The notes under the pieces: generated by a model
Told to the model about the DNA's origin: nothing
What the model saw: only the letters and a program-made list of their open reading frames with translations
Database searches by the model: none
Position numbers and translations under genes: made by a program
Part shown: piece after piece, positions 10,501 through 22,200 of the stretch
Layout of the letters: each line of letters opens with the position of its first letter
Numbering within the stretch: the first letter of the stretch is position 1
From: Ichthyophis bannanicus
Taxonomy: Eukaryota > Chordata > Amphibia > Gymnophiona > Ichthyophiidae
Direction of reading: 5' to 3'
DNA: 64,000 nt
NCBI GenBank assembly: GCA_033557465.1
Contig: JAWIIG010000025.1
Coordinates: 3,777,001-3,841,000 of the forward strand

Positions 10501-11650
10501 GTGGAAGACATACTTCTAGCCTCTTGCAAGGCCTCTACCAGAAAGGCTTATGCCCTCAAATGGCGCAGGTTCTTGGTTTGGTGCACCGAACATGGGGCTG
10601 ACCCTTTCTCCTGCCTGGTGGCACTGGTGTTACAGTACCTTCTCCACCTCTCTCAATCCGGGCTCAAGTCTAACTCCGTCCAAGTGCACATTAGTGCTCT
10701 GGCAGCGCACCACCATCCAGTGGATGGTAAGCCTCTCTCAGTCCAACCCTTGGTGACCCACTTTCTTCGGGGCCTGCTCTTATCTAGGCCTCTGGTTCAC
10801 CCTCTGGCAACCAAATGGACCTCAACGTAGTGTTGGGGCAGCTCACTCGGCTTCCCTTTGAACCTCTGGCTACCTGCCACCTTCGCTACCTCTCTTGGAA
10901 GGTGGCTTTCCTGGTCACGCTTACTTCCACTCGCAGAGTTAGCGAGTTTCAGACCCTTGTGGCAGAGGTGCCCTATACTGGGTTCTACAAGAACTGAGTG
11001 GTGCTTCACACGCACCCCAAATTCCTGCTGAAGGTAGTGTCGCTCTTCCATCTCAACCAGGAAGTAGTGCTCTCTACCTTCTTTCTAAAACCTCACTCCA
11101 GTCAGGAGGAGATGGTTCTTCACATCTTGGACTGTAAAAGGGCTTTGTCCTTCTATATCCAATGCACTCAGGGCCACCGCAAAGCTTCTCAGCTTTTCAT
11201 CTCCTACGGCCCACTGTAGGCTAGGGGAGGCGATGACCAAGCGTATGCTGTCCACATGGGTGGCAGACTGTATCACCTTCACTTAGGGGTAGGCGAGGCT
11301 CCCGCTGGAAGGCCGCATTATGGTGCACCATGTCAGGGCCATGGCAGCCTCTGTGGCAAACCTGCGCTCTGTCCCGATGGTGGACATCTGCTGGGCCGCT
11401 ACCTGGTCTTCAGTCCATACCTTCACAACCCATAATGCCCTGTTCAATGTAATTTCAGTTTGTTCAATGTAAACCGCACTGATGCAGAATAGCGCGGTAT
11501 ATAAGAGAATGTAAATAAATAAATAAATAAATTACTGCCTGGAAAGAGAGTCCTGACGGGACAGTGCCTTTGGCCAGGCTGTGCTCCGTGATCTTTTCAG
11601 AGTTTAGGCAACTCCTACCCTCAGACCCTTCTGTGTTCAGGCTACTGGAG
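10501..11650 (+). pseudogene. DIRS tyrosine recombinase, split at the nucleophile
   Basis: The N-terminal core-binding domain (STRKAYALKWRRFLVWC) opens 10501-10830. The catalytic domain follows with TSTRRVSEFQ (first catalytic Arg, near 10930-10960). The C-terminal block AATWSSVHTFTTH ends at 11433. A 99-bp LINE tail then intervenes, and the frame resumes at 11533 with Y-C-L-E-R-E-S. The nucleophilic Tyr codon (TAC, 11533-11535) is therefore parted from its His neighbour. Further stops and frameshifts occur near 10830, 10995, 11217 and 11551. The gene is dead for several independent reasons. Confidence 0.8.
11434..11532 (+). repeat. Tail-only L2-type LINE insertion in the DIRS recombinase
   Basis: This is a 5'-truncated copy holding only the last part of the LINE 3' UTR: AATGCCCTGTTCAATG, then the hairpin ACCGCACT...AGCGCGGT (11472-11497) and (AAAT)n. 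It matches the antisense of 54300-54350. The edges are exact because the recombinase frame rejoins across it. Confidence 0.85.
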
Positions 11651-11784
11651 TGCTGGTTTCATCGGACACTGGCGTGCTACTGTGGCCTGTGTACATGGAC
11701 TAAATTGCTGTTGCTTGTGGCTCCCCATGAGGGAGCCCCTATTTTTGTTATGGGCTTTCAGTAGCCTGTAGCTAGGGAGTCCTA

Positions 11785-12099
11785 TATGTGAGGACTGACT
11801 TCCTGCTTGTTTCCGAAGAAAGCGTATTTACTCACCTGTAACAGATGTTCTCCAGGGACAGCAGGAATCAGTCTTCACAACCCTCCCTTCTCCCCTTGGA
11901 GTTGCTCCTTTACCATCTTTTATTTTTGCTGTATTTTAGCTATGTCATCTGACTGAGCAAGATGGCACCCTTGGGCAGGAAGGGGACCATCCATGCATGA
12001 TGGCATCTCCCAAAGGCTTTCTTTGAAAGCTGGGGGGATGCTTCCGTGAAGGCTCCATTGGTGCCAACGTCACTCATATGTGAGAACTGATTCCTGCTG
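11785..12099 (+). repeat. DIRS internal complementary region and start of right terminal repeat
   Basis: At 11785-11880 a terminal-like sequence (GAAAGCGTATTTACTCACC, then CAGGGACAGCAGGAATCAGT) is followed at 12075-12099 by its reverse complement (TGTGAGAACTGATTCCTGCT), cut by LINE-B. The rest of the terminal repeat is at 14951-14991 (TCCCCGG...GTGAGTAACTATGCTTT). The arrangement matches the internal complementary region next to the right inverted terminal repeat known from DIRS1. The same arrangement recurs at 51776-52134. Confidence 0.75.
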
Positions 12100-14950
12100 T
12101 TTATTTATTTATTTATTTATTACAGTTTCTTATATACCGCACCTGTTTAATGTATACCCAAGTTATTTTACCTGTTCACTGTAAGCACAAATCACTAAAC
12201 TGAGATGTGTAGTTTAATGTTCATTGTAAACCGCACTGGTGTCAAATAGCGCGGTATAAAAGAGACTGTAAATAAATAAATAAAATAAACAAATAAATAA
12301 ATAATTCGATATCAGAGCGGTTTACATTATAACAAAAAGACCATAACAACAAGCTGTTTGGTTATACATAGAACAGGAGTACAAACTTGGATAACAGGGG
12401 TGAACTATGTACATGAAATAATTACAAAGAACAAGATTAAGCAACAATAACATAAGGAAAATATGTGCATAAATTGCAGGCGGGGTGCTGGCACTGTCTC
12501 AGAACTAACAATGGTTACTTTCTTAGGTGGGGTTACCTACATTTTGTTGCTGACTGGGTAGTATTGGAGGAAAAGGTGATATTTGAGTGCCTTCCTGAAT
12601 TGAGTTAGGTCTACAAATGGCCCGAATGTCAGATGGAAGAGCATTCCAGCATTTGGGGACGTAGAGACTGAAGGCCCTGTTTGCTGTTGTAATGTTGCAT
12701 TTTGTCAATGCCTTCGGGGTTATTAGCAGGTTTACAGCTGTTGCTCTTCTGGATCTGTTGGGGGGCACTGTGTGAATGAGTTCTGTGAGTGAGGAAGATG
12801 AAAAGCCATTGATGGCCTTGAATGAGAGGAGTAAGGTTTTAAAGATAAGCCTTCCGTGGATAGGGAGCCAGTGAAGCTATTTGAGAATAGGAGTCACGTG
12901 GTCACTTCTGGAGGCTCCGTGGAGGAGCCTTGCTGCAGCATTCATAGCCAGCTGTAATGGGCTCAATGTAGATTGAGGGAGACCTTGTAAGATGGCATTT
13001 GCAAAGTCAAAATGGGGTAGGATTAGCGCCTGGTATATAGTCCGGAAATCGTCTGGGTCCAATAGGGAGCGCAGATGCCTGAGCGTACGGATTTTGAAAT
13101 ATACAGCTTTGACTATATTGCCTATGTGAGATTTCATATCCAGACGTTGGTCCAAGGTGACTCCAAGGTATTTTATTGTTTCTTTAGTTTGGAAATCAGC
13201 TTCATTGACACTTACATGGGATGGAGGAATAAAGTTGGGGTCTCTCGCGATGAAAAGCACCTCCGTTTTCTTGTGTTGTATGCGGAGATTTTGGGATTGG
13301 AGCCATTCTGAGACTGCATTGAAACAATCTACCAGTGGTGTCAGGTCCATTTGAACTGTAGAGAACGGCATGTATAGGAGTATGTCATCAGCATATATCA
13401 AACAGTTCACGCTAAATGATCTAATGATATTGCAAATGGGTTGCATGTAAATATTGAACAGGAGAGATGACAACGAGGAACCTTGAGGCACACCTTGTTT
13501 TTGATGGAAGCGTTTTGATTCTTCTGATCCGGATTTTACATATTGCCATCTTCCATCCAGATAGGACTTGCACCATTCAAGCGCAGTGTTGCAGATGCCC
13601 TTCTCTTTCAATCGCCCGAGGAGAATTTCATGACTCACCGAGTCGAACGCTGCGGCGATGTCTAAGAAGATGAGCACAAAACCTTGTTGGATGTTGTCAA
13701 TGCCTGTGATTATATTGTTGAAAAGGATAATGAGGAGGGTTTCGACTCCATGACATTCTCTGAACCCATGTTGGCAATGATCAAGGGGAGCTTCAGAATC
13801 TATATGATCTTGAATTTGCCTTTGTACCTCTTTCTCAATTATCTTAGCTAGGAGAGGAATACTAGCTAATTGGGGGTCTAGTTTGGAGTTCTTCAATAGC
13901 GGCCTAATGGAAGTCTGTTTGAGTGCTGTGGGGAAGGAACCCGTTGTGAAGGAAAGGTTCATCAGGTTCGCAATGAAAGGGCTGAACTCACTGCGTAGCT
14001 CCTTAATCCAAAAAGCTGGGCAAGGGTCAGTCTGAGCTGTGGAGGTATTGAGAGATGCTATTGTATCCTCAATACATTTAGTGGATGGTGTGGAAAACTT
14101 ATTTAGAATGGTTAGGCCAGTTGGTTCTTGATACGAGTCTGCTGATACCTTGTCAGTCTGTACGATCTTGGATTGCAAGTAGTCCGCAAATTTTTGTGGG
14201 TGAATCTCATCGTGTTGTTCGGGAGATGGTTCCTTCGAAAGAGATTTGACCAAGTTGAAAAGATCCCGTGGTTTGTTCAGGGATCTCTTTAGAGTGTCGG
14301 TGTGATATTGTTTCATTTTAATTGTGATTGCTTCTCGGTGCGTTGATAGGTGGAGTTGGTAAGCGGTCTAATCTTCCGTGGAGAGCAATCGGCGCCATCG
14401 TCTCTCAAGTCTGCGTAGATGTGTAAGAGAAGATCGCAGCTCAGGAGAGAACCATGGGGCAGAGCTTCTTTTTATCCTTGCTGTGTTATTGGAGTGCGGG
14501 CGTTGTGAGATGGCATTAAGGTTGCAGTTCCAGGAGGAGATTAGTTCTTCAAGATCGGGCGTGGTTTTGTTGAGGAGTCCAGTGGGTCTCAGACAGGATG
14601 AGTTCCCTGTTAAATGGGCGAAAGCTTCTTATTGACATTCGTGATGTGTTGTTCATCTTTCGGCTGCTATGCAGCTGCTTATTGCTGATGGGTATCTGGA
14701 GATTGATCAGTTTATGGTCCGACCAGGGTACATCAATGACTGATATCGCTAGGTCGTGGTTTTGTTCAAGGACCGACTGAGGAGCAAACACCATATCAAG
14801 AATATTACCCTTTATATGTGTGGGTTTGTTGATGATCTGCTTGAATCCCAGGTCTTCAATGGCATCGAGGAAGGCAGTTGCCTGGTTTTGATTTAATGAT
14901 GGGAGATTGAAATCCCCCATTATCCAATTTGGTCTATTAGGATTGAGGAT
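12100..14950 (-). mobile_element. LINE-B: 5'-truncated L2-type LINE inserted in the DIRS right terminus
   Basis: The 3' tail is at 12100-12138 and resumes at about 12303 (half-hairpin TATACCGC / GAGCGGTTTA), because another tail copy sits in its hairpin loop. Coding remains run up to about 14945, where endonuclease sequence starts abruptly (NPNRPNWIMGDFNLPS). DIRS terminal sequence continues directly on both sides. No convincing target-site duplication was found. Confidence 0.8.
12139..12302 (+). repeat. Tail-only LINE copy nested in the LINE-B tail hairpin
   Basis: A plus-oriented 3' end (hairpin ACCGCACT 12229-12236 with AGCGCGGT 12248-12255, then an AAAT run) interrupts the minus-oriented LINE-B tail between its two hairpin halves. 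Confidence 0.65.
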
Positions 14951-14965
14951 GTCCCCGGAAAACAC
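12523..14965 (-). pseudogene. LINE-B ORF2 remnant (endonuclease C-terminal half, RT)
   Basis: The longest open piece (14316-12877, 479 codons) contains RT with QHGFRECHGVETLL, motif A LDIAAAFDSV, GVPQGSSLSS and motif C YADDILLY, so the RT catalytic residues are kept. Endonuclease sequence (GDFNLP, PWSDHKL) lies in 14965-14549. About 230 bp between these pieces and the C-terminal segment (12768-12523, NRAFSLYVPKCWNALPSDIR) are broken by frameshifts and stops. The N-terminal endonuclease half is missing. Confidence 0.8.
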
Positions 14966-14991
14966 CTTTTACAAGTGAGTAACTATGCTTT

Positions 14992-16800
14992 ATTGGCCAG
15001 TCAACAAAGAATAGATCTGCTTCTTTCCCAGGATCGTCTAGTGGTCTGAATTGGTAACTATCAGATTTGGTATCTAAACTCAATGGATCTTTCCTTTGAC
15101 TCAGCAAGGCACATTATGAGGTAAAATATTCAAAGAACTGCTCATCACATAACTTTATATGGATATTTGTATAAAGCTTGTCAGACGGCTGCCTGGGTGA
15201 GAATCTTCACACTCTTGGCAAGTGCATATTTCTATATGATTTGCAAGGTATTGTGGGCAATGTAGTTCATTCACACCAGACACAGCTGCTGACAATAATT
15301 TAGTTGTGCTCTTGGGTAAAGCCAATAAGATATTTATTTATGGGGTTATTTCTCCCAACACAGATATGCTTGGTAGCACATAAATTAGGTTACTTGCTTT
15401 CAGTGTTAACTTGGAAAAACAAAGTCAAAATCAGGAAAACAACAAATGAAAAGCCACAAAGCAAGAAACAAACTGTTCTTTTCAGGTTAACTTCTGATTA
15501 CTTCCCACATAGATACAGAAGTGATTCTCTCCTAGCTCACAAGCAATTAGGTAAGGCTTAATTGCTAGCAGTTACCAGCTGAAACCCCTTAGCTGGCTTG
15601 CCTTCCACTGTGTGGGTCAAATCCTGCTTCAGGAGCTTTTCTGAGTAGATTAAAGAACAAATTTGTATTTCTTTGTGATGGTTGCTGTACTTTATAACAG
15701 AAAGTTACCAACGGAGTTTAGATAGAGAGCAGTCCATATAAACAGGATCCTCATCTGCTATTATTCCCCCTTGTTCAACAAGCATGGGTTCAATATCATG
15801 GATTGGCACAGATGAATCTCTCAATGGAGCATTTTCAGGAGAATACTTGTTTCCCTGCTGTCTTTCAAGGTTATAGCTAGGGCATAGATCAGTGTTCATA
15901 CCTGAGCTTCCATTGCTGCTAGAGTTCCTCTCTATATAGCCTGGCCAGTATGTAGTCCAGTTCTTATGTCCAGCCTTCCAATCCAGATCCCTGGACACTG
16001 GATCTCTCTTCACATACCTTCTGGCACAGGTCTTAGGGTCCCTTCCACGTGCAGCCGTCTCCCTCACAGGTAGCCTCTTTTGATTCCTAGCTCTGCAGCA
16101 CCATTCCTCTGGCTTTCCCCAGTCCAATGGTGTATGCTGGCCCTTGGAATACCTCCCAGTATACATACTGCTTTGGACTCTTCTAGACCTCTCAAAGGCT
16201 TTTCTCTTCCTTCTTCCAAAGGGTCTCTTTCCCTCTCTGTCCGTCCGGTTTGACTTCTGCTTCTGATGATCCTTCAGATGAAACTGATGATCAAACTCAA
16301 GCTGATTCTCATGATACTGAGGACAATTCTCTGGATATCCAAGGTGATCATGAAGATGGTCATCTGTAGAATAAACTCTACTCTTATTCTGCCTAGATGA
16401 GTGCTCCTCCCTAACACAGGGCAGCTGTGCTGAATCAGGCCTTGCCCTTTGAGATGAGTGTTCCATCCTAGCACAGCGCAGCTGTGCTGAATCAAGCCCT
16501 GCCCTTTGCAATGAGTGCTTGGGGATTACCTCATAGCCCTTTTGATTGAACACACGTTTTCTCACTTCAGCTCCTCTCATGGCTGTTGGAAACCTGGTGC
16601 ATTCTGGGACTGGTAGTCTTTTATGGCAAAATTCTGTTTTCTCATTTCTACCAGCACTGACAGGTTGCTTGTTCAGAGACACTTCACCTTTTCTATAGCC
16701 CCTTCCTGAGCTATGATAAGCTTCCTTATCACAAGCTATACAAAAATTCAGCAGTGGTATCCTTACAAATGCCATCATTAAATAGCCATATACATAACCT
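14992..16800 (-). other. Unassigned segment, possibly the 3' part of an unrecognised retroelement
   Basis: This lies just outside the DIRS terminus. On the minus strand it carries one long ORF (16778-15705) followed by about 700 bp of AT-rich sequence ending in AATAAA near 14993. A purine run (AAGGGGGAA on the minus strand, near 15768) lies near the ORF end. That could be a polypurine tract or simply coding. I cannot name the family and see no RT, protease or integrase motif here. Confidence 0.3.
15705..16778 (-). CDS. Unrecognised 357-codon ORF, basic and charged, with short internal repeats
   Basis: This is one of the few long uninterrupted frames here that does not belong to a recognisable element. 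The first 25 residues are mildly hydrophobic with two Cys. Residues about 85-135 contain an imperfect repeat of about 20 residues (variants of HSSQRARPDSAQLPC). The middle is highly basic (DREGKRPFGRRKRKAFERSR) and the C terminus acidic. No zinc knuckle, protease, RT or transposase motif is visible. It could be a gag-like or accessory ORF of a retroelement, or a chance frame. I assign no function. Confidence 0.35.
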   Translation of the reverse strand: MMAFVRIPLLNFCIACDKEAYHSSGRGYRKGEVSLNKQPVSAGRNEKTEFCHKRLPVPECTRFPTAMRGAEVRKRVFNQKGYEVIPKHSLQRAGLDSAQLRCARMEHSSQRARPDSAQLPCVREEHSSRQNKSRVYSTDDHLHDHLGYPENCPQYHENQLEFDHQFHLKDHQKQKSNRTDREGKRPFGRRKRKAFERSRRVQSSMYTGRYSKGQHTPLDWGKPEEWCCRARNQKRLPVRETAARGRDPKTCARRYVKRDPVSRDLDWKAGHKNWTTYWPGYIERNSSSNGSSGMNTDLCPSYNLERQQGNKYSPENAPLRDSSVPIHDIEPMLVEQGGIIADEDPVYMDCSLSKLRW

Positions 16801-17204
16801 TATCCAGTAATTTATTTCCATAAAGTTATACCTGCAATTTCTGAACTTAGATGGATAATTTATATGGATATTGGCTGAATACTGCTGTTATCCATGTACG
16901 TTTATTCTCTGTCTCTGATCCTCTCCAAATCCTGCCTAATTTGAAAATGGGGGCATGCCAGGCCGCCCAAGTGCCCTGATTCTGCAACTCTGGGAAGATA
17001 TAGCTGTCATGGTTGCAGAATTGGGTACAAAACGGCCCCGTCTAACTTTTGGCCCAGACATCCCCCACTCAGAATCGGCCTCTATGTTTTGTCTTGATTA
17101 GATTGTAATCTCTGATGAGCAGGGACCGTGTCTTACATCTGTATTACAGCACTGCGTATACCTTGTAGCACTACACAAATGATTAGTAGCAGTAGCAATC
17201 CCCA
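16801..17204. other. No recognised gene
   Basis: About 400 bp of moderately AT-rich sequence. Short phrases (GTTATCCATGTACG, AGATTGTAATCTCTGATGAGCAGGG) have the style of SINE or old repeat bodies. No ORF or terminal repeat was recognised. Confidence 0.4.
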
Positions 17205-17600
17205 GTAGGATAGCCTACCAGTTAGAGTAATGGGCTAGAAACAGGGCGGCCAGGGTTCAAGTCTCGCTGTTGTTATTGTTGACACTGTGCTGAGTAGTGA
17301 GGCTGATGAAGTGCTATCTTCTCTACACTCTTTGGCTGTTTTTCAGCCAAAACAAGCACTTTTCAGGTGCCTGGAGCATATATACTAAACTTAGACATTA
17401 TGCCAGATATCCATGACATTTCTGAGATCAGGCTGGAATGTCCAGGTTCCTGGGAACACTCCACTATGACCCGGTTCTGAAGGGAACGTCCCCAGAGCTG
17501 GCTTCTAAAATGCCTCTGGAGATGTCTCTGTGCTTTGGACATCTGGGATGAGTGCTTTCAAAATGACTCCCATTGTGAATTTTACCAAGTCTACCTTAAT
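17205..17600 (+). repeat. tRNA-derived SINE with a body shared with 33130-33540
   Basis: The head is tRNA-like: AGCCTACCAGTTAGAGTAAT, then B box GGGTTCAAGTCTC near 17252. The body contains CCAAAACAAGCACTTTTCAG and ends with TTTCAAAATGACTCCCATTG. A diverged copy at 33130-33540 has the same order, with GTGAAAACAAGCAC and TTTTAAAATGACCCTC. Two copies sharing head and body define a family. Confidence 0.6.
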
Positions 17601-17617
17601 AACTATCCATTGGGTTT

Positions 17618-17690
17618 TCATGGCAAGATACAGAAGTAGATTGCCAGGCCTTTCCTCCACGCAGTTTAAGTTTAGTGGACAATTTTAACC
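17618..17690 (-). repeat. Fragment of the RTE-tailed SINE (as at 35081-35290)
   Basis: The plus-strand text CAGAAGTAGATTGCCAGGCC closely matches GGAAGTAGATTGCCAGGCTT in the SINE at 35155-35175, in the same orientation. It sits immediately before RTE coding sequence. Confidence 0.45.
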
Positions 17691-18170
17691 TACTTGGATC
17701 AACTATCAATAAAGAAGCAACAAGCAGTCAAGAAATCCGATGATGCACTGCTCTTGGCAGAATGGTTATGAAAGACCTAGACAAGGTTCTCAAGAGCAGA
17801 AATATCTCTCTCCATACAAAGATTTGACTTGTTCAAGCCATGGTATTTTCAATAACATCATATGGATGTGAAAGCTGGACAGTGAAAAAGATAGACTGGA
17901 AGAAAACTGATGCCTTTGAATTATGGTGCTGGCGGCGAATACTGCGTATACCATGGACTGCCCAAAGAACAAACCAGTCAGTACTAGAAGAGATCAAACC
18001 TAAGCTTTCTTTAGAAGCTCAGATGACAAGACTTCGACTTTCATACTTTGGACACATCATGCGAAGAGAGAGATCATTAGAGAAAGACATCATGCTTGGC
18101 AAGATAGAAGGTCAACGCAAAAGTGGATCCCTTTATAGCAACAGGATAAAATCAAAATAAGCATAACTAT
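17690..18170 (+). pseudogene. RTE-clade (BovB-like) LINE, C-terminal fragment
   Basis: Translation gives the post-RT tail typical of RTE/BovB elements: YGCESWTVKKIDWKKTDAFE, CWRRILRIPWTAQRTNQSVL and YFGHIMRRERSLEKDIMLGK. It is open from 17840 to 18160, with a stop upstream near 17745. The terminal RGRPRTRWLD-like motif is replaced by a frameshifted end. The same family appears on the minus strand at 26800-32035. Confidence 0.8.
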
Positions 18171-18229
18171 CTCTTATATCTGAACAAATAGTAGTGACCT
18201 ACACAGAGTGGTGGGTATACCCCTAAACA

Positions 18230-18831
18230 AAGGCATAGGGAGAGGTGACCTGCACGGAGTGGCAAGTGCACCTATTCTTGCTGCCTTGCTGGGCAGATTA
18301 GATGGACCATGCTGGTCTTTATCTACCATCATATACTATGCTACTATGTTACTATGTCCAACCATTTATTAAATCCAGGTATCTTAGCTGTTTTGACCAT
18401 ATCTTTGGGCAGCGAGTTCCAGAGTTTAACTAGTTGTTGAGTTAAAAAATAGTTTCTCCTATTTGTTTTAAATTTTAGTACTTACTAACTTCATGGTGTG
18501 TCTTCTACTCTTTGTACTTTTTGAAAGAGTAAACAGTCAAGTCCATTCCACTCTACTCAGGATTTTATACACTTCTATCATATTTCCTCTCAACCATTTC
18601 TTCTCCAAACTGAAGAGCCCTATCTTCTTTAGCCTTTCCTCATAGAAGAGTCATTCCGGCCCCATTATCATTTTGGTTGCACACAATACTTAAGGAGCAG
18701 TTGCACCATGGTGATATAGAGGTATTATGACATTTATTGTTTTATTCTCTGTTCTTTTTGTAATAATTCCTAACATTCTCTTTGCTTTTTTGTCACTACA
18801 CACTGAGCAGAAGATTTCAACATTGTCTACG
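18230..18831 (-). pseudogene. Ancient CR1/L3-type LINE, 3' part (left of the LINE-C insertion)
   Basis: The plus-strand text reads as reversed CR1 3' coding and UTR sequence: a degraded repeat end (TACTATGTTACTATGTCC near 18345), then the frame for the C terminus and thumb. Many stops make it old. At 18831 (...CATTGTCTACGA) it is cut by LINE-C and resumes at 24652. Confidence 0.65.
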
Positions 18832-19285
18832 ATTTATTTATTTATTTATTTATTTAGTAAACACTTGTATACCGCTGCTTCCTACGATCAGCAGCGGTTT
18901 ACTTTACAGAATCATAATGTATTGTATGGTACATTGAGATTTCAGTTTTACATTTTGATTAGTCAATGATTACGTAACACGGGACAAGCATTTGGATACG
19001 ATACATATTTGATTAAAGCACACAGATCAAGGTATACATTTGATTTCAGTAGATTGGGGGAGGGCCCCATATATACAATTTGTACAGAATTAGTTGCCAA
19101 GGTGTACAGACTATACATGGTTATATACAATTTGTACGGAATTAGTTGCCAAGGTGTACAAGTTATACATGACTATATACTATTAGATTATATGCTGCCG
19201 AGTGCGGCAGAGGAGATCTGGTTGAGGTAGGGTATCGCAGTTAGATCAAGTTGTAGTGGGTTTGAAACAGATAGGTTTTCAGTTT

Positions 19286-22200
19286 TCATCTAAATTCGTT
19301 CAGGTTGTTTGTGAGCCTTAATTCATGCGGTAGTTGGTTCCATTGGATTGGCGCTGAGTATGTGAACGCCCTATTGCTTGTTTTGGCCTTGACAGATCTT
19401 ATGCTGGTCGGGATACATAGGGTGTTGAGATTTATAGTTCTCCTGCTCCTGTTGCTAGGTTGAATAGTGATTAGGTTATTGAGGTAGGATGGTGCGATGC
19501 CATTGATGAGTTTAAATGTTGTGATGAGTAGTTTGTAGATGATGCGGGCGGCCACTGGGAGCCAGTGCAGATCCATTAGAACTGGGGTTATGTGGTCGGT
19601 GACTTTCTTTTCCATGATGACTCTTGCAGCCACGTTCTGAGCCATTTGCAGGATGCTTAGTGTGCTCTTTGGAAGCCCTTGTAGAATGGCATTGCTGTAA
19701 TCCAGGTGGGGAATGATTAGTGCTTGAGCAACAGACCTAAAGTCGGATTTCTCGAGGATATTGCGGAGTGGTTGAAGGATTTTGAGTTTGTAAAAGATGG
19801 CTCGGTTAACTGTTCTGAGGTGTTTGTCCATCTTGAGGTTGCTGTCAAGTAGGACTCCTAGATACTTTATTACAGGCTTTGTATCGTATATGTTTTTGTT
19901 TAGTGTGACTGTGGTGGGCGGGATGAAATTGGCTTTCTTGGACATGAACATGACCTCTGTTTTTTTGTGATTTATTGACATGTTGTTTTGCTGAAGCCAT
20001 GATTGGAGCATGTCAAGGCATTCTTCTAGTGGACTGAAGTTAGGCTGTGTTATGTCGAGCTGTGTGTATAACATCACATCGTCGGCATATATGTGGTAAT
20101 TTATGTTGTATTTCTGGAAAATACTGCATACCGGCTTTATATACAAATTGAACAGTAGGGATGAGAGGGCAGACCCTTGAGGGATCCCTTGGGTTTGGGG
20201 GAAAGCATCAGCTCTGTCGTTGTTGAATTGCACTTGTTGCATCCTATTGGATATGTATGATGTGAACCATTTCAGGGGGGTCCCTGTTATACCTAGCGAG
20301 GCCAGGCGGTCCAAAAGGGTGGTGTGATGTACTGTATCGAATGCCGCTGAGATATTGATGAATATGAGTATGAACATGGAGTTTTTGTTCTCGAGGCCCC
20401 TAAGTAGATTGTCAAGGAGTGCCAGTAGTAGTGTTTCCACTCCGTGATTCTGACGGAATCCGTATTGATGTTCATCTAGGGCTTTTATCTCATCCATGTG
20501 GTCCTGGAGTTGGTGCTGGACCGCTTTTTCAATCATCTTTGCTAGGAAAGCTATGCTTGAGATTGGGCGATATGATGCAGGGTCACTTTTGTTGAGCGAC
20601 TTGTTTTTTAATATGGGTCTAATAATTGATTTCTTGAGATGAGACGGCATGATTCCTTGTTTCAGAGACTGATTGACAATGTGCGCGATGGGTTTTGCGT
20701 TGTCTTTCTTGGTTGCTTTCATCCAAGCGGCTGGGCATGGGTCGAGGGGGGAGGTAGTGGTGTTTAAGTTGGTTAAGATGTTTAAGATTTGTTGCTCACC
20801 TAATTGCTGGAAGGTGTTCCATTCTGTTTCTGGGTCTGCTTGAGGGGCAGTTGTGGTTTCTCGAGTGGTGAGAGCTAGTGGCATGCCTTTGGTCATGCTT
20901 GTGGGAAGTTTCGGATTTAGCTTTTTGGCGTAGTGGTCGGCAAGCGTCTGGGCCTTTATATCGTCTGCAGAGATGGAGTTTTGTGAAGATTTGGTCAGAG
21001 ATTTTATGAGTTCAAAAAGTTCTCTGGGTCTGTTGAGCGCTTTGTTGAGTAGATTAGTGTGGTGTGTCTTTTTAGCGAGGTTTACCTCATTCTTGTATCT
21101 TGCGAGGAGTGTTAGGTATAGTTGCTTGCATTCTTCGGTTTGCTTTTTCCTCCATTTCCTTTCGAGTTTGCGTAGTTCTCTCTTCATTTTAGATAGCGTG
21201 GGAGAGTACCATGGTTCGGTTCCTGTCTTTGTTACAGCGTTTGTGTTCTTCCATGTTGGACTTGCAGCTGCTTCGATCCCTGAGTTCCATTGGTCTACCA
21301 GCTTGTCTAGGTCTCTGGTGGTGTACTCAAAATGTGTAGATATAGAAGTTACAAAAGCTTCGCTATTGAATTTTTGGAATTTCCTCTGTTGTGTTTTTGG
21401 GTCGACTTGAGGCTTTACCTTTTGTGGAGGTAGGTGGATTTCAATTTCGACTAGGAAATGGTCGGACAATGGGACTGGGGTTACTCGAGGTTTGGTGTAT
21501 TTTTGGATGTTGTGTGATAAGAACACCATATCAAGGGTGTTACCTTTGTTATGTGTGGGTTCTTGTATGATTTGTGTGTAGCCGAGCTGATGCATGGCTT
21601 CAAAGAATGCGTCTGCCTGTACAGGGGGAATCGATGGGAGATTTAGGTCACCCAGAATGATGCGCAGTTTTTTGGTTGCAGAGGTTGAGATATTTTCTAG
21701 TGCGGTGGCCAGGGTTTCATGATGGGCTGAGGGGGGTCTGTAGATTAAGCAAAGTATTGATGTTTTGTTTTCGATCTTGAGTATATCAATGCCTTTGGAT
21801 TCAGTTAGGGAGGGGCTTGAGAACGTGAGGGAGGTTTTGGCAATGACAAGTACTCCTCCTCCTCTCCTGTTGTGACGGGGGCAGTTAAATACTGTGTAGT
21901 TGGGATGGGGTAATTGGTTTAGTATTGCTGGGTCAGTGTCAGTGATCCAAGTCTCGGTGACACAGAGGATATCGGGTTTGTTGTCTGTAATGATATCGTG
22001 TATGATGTGGGTTTTATTTCTAATGGATCTGGCGTTGATGAGACAGATTGTGATGGGGGTTTGTGATAATTGGTGTGGTTGCTGTTGCTTGTTTCTGGTC
22101 TTTGTGGCTGTCGGTTTCCTATGTTTATTATGTTTTGTTTTGGAGCTACGTCTTTTATGGGGTTTTTCAGTGACCTTTAACGCAGTGTTCAGGCCTGGGT

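Larger units (their letters stand above)
7630..14991 (+). mobile_element. DIRS1-type retrotransposon, interrupted by LINE-B
   Basis: The plus strand carries, in order, gag remnant, RT-RNase H, a methyltransferase-like segment and a tyrosine recombinase, followed by terminal complementary repeats. The RT has PYLDDWLI, typical of the DIRS1 branch. The right terminal repeat is read in two parts, 12075-12099 and 14951-14991, because LINE-B (12100-14950) landed inside it. The left terminal repeat is not seen; the 5' end is truncated near 7630. Confidence 0.85.

Noticed and set aside
11431..11436. Catalytic Tyr to Asn change in the DIRS recombinase
   Set aside because: The Asn codon belongs to the inserted LINE tail; the Tyr codon is found at 11533.
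14992..15700. Long terminal repeat
   Set aside because: AATAAA and a purine run are suggestive, but no matching second copy, TG...CA ends or duplication could be found in the window.
17210..17280. Functional tRNA gene
   Set aside because: A B box is present, but the head continues into a SINE body shared with another copy.
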